Shown here in pieces: positions 60,158 to 64,000 of a stretch of 64,000 nt of DNA. The notes under the pieces were generated by a model. The model was not told the origin of the DNA. It saw only the letters and a program-made list of their open reading frames with translations, and searched no databases. The position numbers were made by a program, and so were the translations under genes. Source of the stretch: Acidovorax sp. Leaf191 (lineage in GTDB: Bacteria; Pseudomonadota; Gammaproteobacteria; Burkholderiales; Burkholderiaceae_C); NCBI RefSeq assembly GCF_001424425.1, contig NZ_LMPT01000019.1:1197206-1261205 (forward strand), read 5' to 3'. The stretch's first letter is position 1. Every line of letters starts with the position of its first letter.

Positions 60158-61450
60158 TCATGCGGAACTACCCTCAGGTGCATCCAGTAGGAGGAACAAG
60201 GTTTCAAGCGCTTGCCGCTTCTCTTCCATATAGTCATGCCCGTCATAGTGACGGTTCTGTACCCCGCTGATACCGTGCGACTGCAAGCGGCCACGATCAT
60301 CTGAGCTGATACGAGCGCGGGCAAGAATGGTCTCCACACCTGAACGAATACGCTTTGCTTGGAAGTCGGCCAGCGTGGTGGCATCGACTGCCCACGCGCT
60401 CAGTGTGGTCGCGGCAAGGTGAGTAACGCCTTTGTCGGTGCTCAAGGCATAGGTGCCTTGTGGCTCGCACTCCTGCAGCGCAGTCGCTGCTTGAGGAATC
60501 AGCGGCACCGTATGTGGGCGGGGAGGCTTGCCAGGTCTACCCTTGCCATCGAAGAGCACGATGCTTTCAGCCGTTACGTTTTCCGTACGCAGTTTCACCA
60601 GTTGCGCGATGCGTTGCCCACCAGTTAGGAGATGTAGCCTCAGGACCGCACCCCGAAATCCTGGCAGGAGCTTGATGGCTTGCCAGTAGGAACGAAGCTC
60701 CTCAGTTGTCAGGGGGCGCTTGTCAGCCTTGTTGGCGCTTTCGTCGGGTTCTGTGTCTGCCGCAGGGTTGTGGGTGACGTTGTAGCTTTTGAACTTCACC
60801 GGAATGCTGGGTTTGGAGCGTGCAGCCTTCGCGGTCTGGTATGCAGCCCTGATATAGCTGCGCAGCTTGTTACTTGTGCGAGCTTTTCCCTGCTCAATTA
60901 CCTGGCGCATCATGTCTGCTATCTGTTCTCCAGTCACTTCATTGGCAGGCAGGGCAGCGATCTTGGGCCATGCCTCCAGCACATGCAGCTTGAAGATGCT
61001 TCGGGCGTCACTGTGCGAATCGCGTTCCAGGGCTTTCAGGTGGTCGCAGTAGTCAGTCAACAGCGCCTGCAATGTGAACTTTGCAGCTTCTAGCTTTGCT
61101 GTTTCGGCCTTGTCCTTCGCCTCCTGCTCCGCCGCCTTCACGCCAGCGAATCCACCGTTGGCTAGATTGGCATGGTGCTGCTCTGCAAGGGCCTCCGCAG
61201 CACGCATTGCGGCCAAGACAGAAAACCCCTTGCCTGTCGGCTTCAGGCTTTTGGGCGGTGCGCTCGGGTCGTATATGCCGATCACTTCGCGAGCAGTCTT
61301 GCCGTTGATCGTGACGCGCCAGTAGAAGGTGACGGCACCAGATGCTAGTTTTCGTACCTCCAACGATCCTGACGGGATCACTTTGCCCATTTTCAGGAAC
61401 TGCCCTGGCGACAGTTCGTTGATACTTTGTCCGCTGGTTTTCGTAGCCAT
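60158..61450 (-). CDS. int: P4-type tyrosine integrase
   Basis: The 430-residue protein starts at MATKTSGQSIN. An N-terminal arm-binding region is followed by the SAM-like domain and the catalytic domain with Arg in LLTGGQRIAQLVKL, Lys in DGKGRPGK, RPHTVPL, and LQSHGISGVQNRHYDGHDYMEEKR, which includes the His and the nucleophile Tyr. It is complete and unlike the minimal and the inactive recombinases. Its end next to a tRNA 3' part shows that it integrates in tRNA-Lys. Confidence 0.88.
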   Translation of the reverse strand: MATKTSGQSINELSPGQFLKMGKVIPSGSLEVRKLASGAVTFYWRVTINGKTAREVIGIYDPSAPPKSLKPTGKGFSVLAAMRAAEALAEQHHANLANGGFAGVKAAEQEAKDKAETAKLEAAKFTLQALLTDYCDHLKALERDSHSDARSIFKLHVLEAWPKIAALPANEVTGEQIADMMRQVIEQGKARTSNKLRSYIRAAYQTAKAARSKPSIPVKFKSYNVTHNPAADTEPDESANKADKRPLTTEELRSYWQAIKLLPGFRGAVLRLHLLTGGQRIAQLVKLRTENVTAESIVLFDGKGRPGKPPRPHTVPLIPQAATALQECEPQGTYALSTDKGVTHLAATTLSAWAVDATTLADFQAKRIRSGVETILARARISSDDRGRLQSHGISGVQNRHYDGHDYMEEKRQALETLFLLLDAPEGSSA

Positions 61451-61609
61451 GATCTAAGTCCGTTTGCCACCCTGGTGACAGTCTGGTGACAGTTTGAGCG
61501 TGAATGGTATCACCCACTAACGGACTGATTTGGACAATAAATCTATTAAAAACAAAGGTTTATGGTGCTGGTGACAGTCCAGCAATGTCCATTGTTGTCT
61601 AGCTTTTGG

Positions 61610-61657
61610 GGACTTTTAATCCGTTGGTCACTGGTTCGAATCCAGTACGTCCTACCA
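61610..61657 (+). other. tRNA-Lys(UUU) 3' part, attachment site
   Basis: The 48 bases start GGACTTTTAATCCGTTGGTC and end CGTCCTACCA. They include the anticodon loop CTTTTAA with anticodon TTT, the T arm (CTGGTTCGAATCCAG) and CCA. The 5' half of the tRNA, the D arm and the acceptor partner AGGACGT are not present upstream. Such a 3' tRNA segment beside an integrase is the classical att site of an integrated element. Confidence 0.85.
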
Positions 61658-61665
61658 AGTACATG

Positions 61666-61694
61666 AGGCCCTGTAGCAATACAGGGCCTTTTTT
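61666..61694 (+). terminator. intrinsic terminator behind the tRNA segment
   Basis: AGGCCCTGT (61666-61674) pairs with ACAGGGCCT (61681-61689), followed by a T run. It is the native terminator of the tRNA, which supports that the right-hand side is the original chromosome. Confidence 0.88.
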
Positions 61695-61926
61695 GTTTGC
61701 TGCAATTGTCATAGCGCTTTCTGGCTCGGCGATGCCGCTTCTGTTCCGTAACTTGCGTGCGTGTTCCGCAAATTCCTGTGGGCACGGTGGCATCTTCATT
61801 GGCTCCAGCGATCTGCTGTAGCCAGATTGCTGCCGTTGGCTGCAATCGGCCGAGGCTGTGTGAAAACCCAACCCTAAACCGCTACCCAAAACTAAAATTG
61901 CGGCACCTGATTCGAGCGAGGTGCCC

Positions 61927-62343
61927 ATGAAGCGATTCATCGAAGGCGAAGACCGACAACAGGTCACCCTGCTGCCGGAGTGCCTGGACGACTACATCGC
62001 ACAAGACAAGCCGGTGCGCGTTGTCGATGTGTTTGTCGACGAACTGGATCTTCGGGCACTTGGTTTCGATGGGATCAATCCGGCGGTCACTGGCCGGCCT
62101 GCGTACCACCCGGCCGTACTGCTCAAGCTCTACATCTACGGGTACTTGAACCGCATCCAGTCGAGCCGCCGCCTGGAGCGCGTAGCCCAGCGCAATGTCG
62201 AGCTGATGTGGCTGACCGGGCGTCTTGCACCAGACTTCAAGACCATCGCCGACTTCCGTCGAAGCAACGGCGCTGGCATCCGCAACGTCTGCAAACGCTT
62301 CATCGCCATGTGCCGACAGCTGGACCCGAATTCGGCCACATGA
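61927..62343 (+). pseudogene. IS1182-family transposase, N-terminal fragment
   Basis: The 138-residue frame opens MKRFIEGEDRQQVTLLPECLDDYI and has NPAVTGRPAYHPAVLLKLYIYGYLNRIQSSRRLERVAQRN, typical for IS1182 transposases. It stops at 62343 well before the DDE part. The end GAGGCTGTGTGAAAAC at 61852-61867 is the IS left repeat. The right part of the element is lost. Confidence 0.8.
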
Positions 62344-62536
62344 GGCGGAAAAATGAGCGTCGAACATTGCCCCAGTCGCAAAAGATCAGTAAGAGCGCTA
62401 TCCGATACTCACCCGTTCAGCGTCTCCCCAAAATGCTCTCCCCGCCGTCGTGTGCCTGAGCTCCAACAAAGTGTCACTCATTGAACTCGCAAGCGAAATT
62501 GAAGCGTGCCGTCAAAAATTGGACCGGGAGCGTCGT

Positions 62537-63337
62537 TTAGCGCAGGCGCGATGAGCGGCGGCTGTAACCAATGCCCAATAGCGCCAAGATGGTCGTAAGG
62601 ATGATCAAGCCCCACTGGGACAAGGTTGGGATACTTGATGCATTTACGGGAGCTACCGGTGCCACTACATTAAAGCGAAGGTTGTTGGCACCAATAACGC
62701 TGTTGGCCCCGGGTATAAACGCGCCGGTGCCGCTGGATGTAGATTGCATAGCATTGATAATTGCTAGCCGCACAGTCGTTCCCGCTAGGGTGGATACGTT
62801 CCAAGTGGCGGATGTAAACGTGGCCAAATTTGGGCTGGTAGAGGCACCACCAATAATCAGTCGGGCTGTGCCAGCAAGGGCTACCGACGTATTGAAGTTG
62901 GGAACATCGGCTGTCGAATACATACCGACAAAAATAGCTTGATCGCCCGACGCAAGGCCGCCAACACTTTTAATACCAAAATCGCCTGAGAGTGTAGCGG
63001 TCGTTGCCCCTGCTGGAATCGCAACGTCTTGGTACAGAACGCAACTCCTGAAACCAATGGCGGTCAAGCTCATGCTCCCCAGCGCAATCTGGGTTCCCGT
63101 CAGCGCATTAAACCCAGGGGCGGCCGTCAATGTTTCAGTACCCGGAGCAGCATCTGCGTTATAGCTGCACGTGCCAGCGGCACTGCCAGTGGTACTTGGC
63201 GCTGCCGTCCAGCTGGTCAGCCCCCCAGAAAAGTCACGATTGGTGAGTACCTGAACCTGGGCATGGACGTTGCCGGCCAGGATGAGTGCGGCTGCGGCCA
63301 CTGAGAAAAAGCGAAGCGTAATGGCTGTGAACTTCAT
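62537..63337 (-). CDS. IPTL-CTERM sorting domain protein
   Basis: Start at 63337. A signal peptide (FFSVAAAALILAGNVHA) is followed by a beta-rich mature domain (VLTNRDFSGGLTSWTAAPST; LYQDVAIPAGATTATLSGDFG). The C-terminus has IPTLSQWGLIILTTILALLGIGYSRR, the IPTL-CTERM anchor with a membrane helix and a basic end. It should be exported and processed at the surface. The 266-residue product is typical for Burkholderiales. Confidence 0.9.
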   Translation of the reverse strand: MKFTAITLRFFSVAAAALILAGNVHAQVQVLTNRDFSGGLTSWTAAPSTTGSAAGTCSYNADAAPGTETLTAAPGFNALTGTQIALGSMSLTAIGFRSCVLYQDVAIPAGATTATLSGDFGIKSVGGLASGDQAIFVGMYSTADVPNFNTSVALAGTARLIIGGASTSPNLATFTSATWNVSTLAGTTVRLAIINAMQSTSSGTGAFIPGANSVIGANNLRFNVVAPVAPVNASSIPTLSQWGLIILTTILALLGIGYSRRSSRLR

Positions 63338-63414
63338 GGGACAACCCCAGTGTTTGTGTTGGCGGTACCGGCTCGTCAACTATTGCCAGGAAATCAGGGC
63401 GCGAAGCAACTGAC

Positions 63415-63555
63415 GCAAAGCGAAGACTTGTTAGGGAGTGTACCCGCCATGAGTTGCAGTCCTTTAGCTTGCAGCAGGGCATTGACGGTGGCAAGAATCT
63501 GATCTGCCAGCTTGTGGCGCTCTAGCAGATGACGAAAACGCAGGATGCTCGATTC
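63415..63555 (-). pseudogene. IS5-family transposase remnant
   Basis: The minus strand codes ESSILRFRHLLERHKLADQI, then LQAKGLQLMAGTL, an internal region of IS5 transposases. It is cut on the right at the IS3 terminal repeat and on the left near 63415. It is a relict of another IS5 copy. Confidence 0.7.
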
Positions 63556-64000
63556 TGCCCCGTCCTGCCCAGCGTTGACACCTTTCCATGCTCGAAAGGA
63601 AGAAACGCCATGGATACAGGCATCAAGAGAACGCAGCGTGACTACACGATGGCCTTCAAACTGGCCGTTGTTGAACAACTGGAAAAAGGGGAGCTGACCT
63701 GCGGCCAGGCACAGCTGCGCTACGGGAGCCAGGGCAACTCGACAGTGTTGATGTGGTTGCGCAAGCACGGTCGCCAGAGCTGGGGCCGTGCGGCATCATT
63801 GGCGGCCATGCCCATCGACAAGACAACTGCCCCTGCGACGCCCGAGCAGCGGATCAAGGAATTGGAGACACAACTGGCGCTGGCGCAGGAGAAGGCGCGC
63901 TTGTTTGAAGCGGTGCTGGAGGTTCTGAAGAAGGATCACGGCGTGCGTGTCGTAAAAAAGCCTTTGGGCAAGTCCTCTCGCAACAGCTCGTCCCGGGGTT
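63556..64000 (+). mobile_element. IS3-family element, left part (runs off the window)
   Basis: The terminal repeat at 63556-63583 begins TGCCCCGTCCTG and ends GCGTTGACACCT, similar to the ends of the IS3 at 6388 and 9180. OrfA follows. The element continues past the window end. Confidence 0.85.
63610..64000 (+). CDS. IS3-family OrfA (partial)
   Basis: This frame opens MDTGIKRTQRDYTMAFKLAV and has the coiled coil RIKELETQLALAQEKARLFEA. It is a paralogue of 8728-9126 with the same A-AAA-AAG heptamer at 63954-63960. The frame is open to the window end. Confidence 0.88.
   Translation, partial: MDTGIKRTQRDYTMAFKLAVVEQLEKGELTCGQAQLRYGSQGNSTVLMWLRKHGRQSWGRAASLAAMPIDKTTAPATPEQRIKELETQLALAQEKARLFEAVLEVLKKDHGVRVVKKPLGKSSRNSSSRG

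Noticed and set aside
61610-61657. complete tRNA gene
   Set aside because: Only the 3' part is present; no acceptor 5' strand or D arm is upstream, so it is an att remnant and not a working tRNA here.

Overview
The window looks like a mobile-element-rich, heavy-metal-resistance island from a betaproteobacterium of the Burkholderiales, most likely a Comamonadaceae-type host (Acidovorax/Comamonas/Delftia-like). This rests on high GC, czc/cad/cue cassettes of the Cupriavidus type, an IPTL-CTERM surface protein, H-NS-type KYRDPxTGxTWSGRG proteins and the IS families present. I could not run a database search, so the genus is inference.

Layout. (1) 0-5.2 kb: copper module, with cueR and copZ leftward, the CopA-type Cu(I) ATPase rightward, and a His-tailed EamA exporter. 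(2) 5.4-9.2 kb: a minimal tyrosine recombinase, then an IS3 element split by an IS30 element; both have readable ends and target duplications. (3) 9.2-20.4 kb: conjugative-element or plasmid backbone: small lipoproteins and membrane proteins, XRE regulator, two H-NS-like proteins, a recombination block (Gp3-like directionality factor, YqaJ exonuclease, DUF932) and KfrA. (4) 20.5-38 kb: the metal core. czcI-czcC-czcB-czcA, two small periplasmic/membrane genes, czcD and a lipoprotein run leftward; czcR-czcS run rightward; cadR/cadA is divergent. A broken dsbA with dsbB, a second CzcI-like gene and three DUF4148 proteins lie around it. (5) 38-45.4 kb: a long-armed IS3 element, decayed integrase and MFS remnants, an AT-rich orphan, and a quinone/redox stress set (SDR, flavodoxin, NmrA) with a divergent LysR. 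(6) 45.7-48.5 kb: three overlapping genes of unknown function, the first with a PD-(D/E)XK-like signature; this is my best candidate for an undescribed (possibly anti-phage) system. (7) 48.9-61.6 kb: an IS5 element, a broken GIY-YIG gene, and a mobilizable integrative element: MOBQ-like oriT and MobA/MobL relaxase, a tyrosine recombinase homologue lacking nearly all catalytic residues fused in operon to an unknown protein, AlpA, a frameshifted DUF3987 protein, an SOS box with frameshifted umuD and umuC, and a P4-type integrase. (8) 61.6 kb to end: the 3' part of a tRNA-Lys(UUU) with its terminator, which marks an attachment site, then IS1182, IS5 and IS3 pieces and an IPTL-CTERM protein.

How it works together. 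Cu(I) is pumped to the periplasm by CopA under CueR. Zn/Co/Cd are moved by CzcD and CadA into the periplasm and from there outside by CzcCBA, under CzcRS; similar A/T-rich boxes before czcR, the DUF4148 gene and the second czcI suggest one regulon. The island grew by nested insertions: several genes carry single-base indels at homopolymers (dsbA, umuD, DUF3987), which are either decay, programmed slippage or assembly error.
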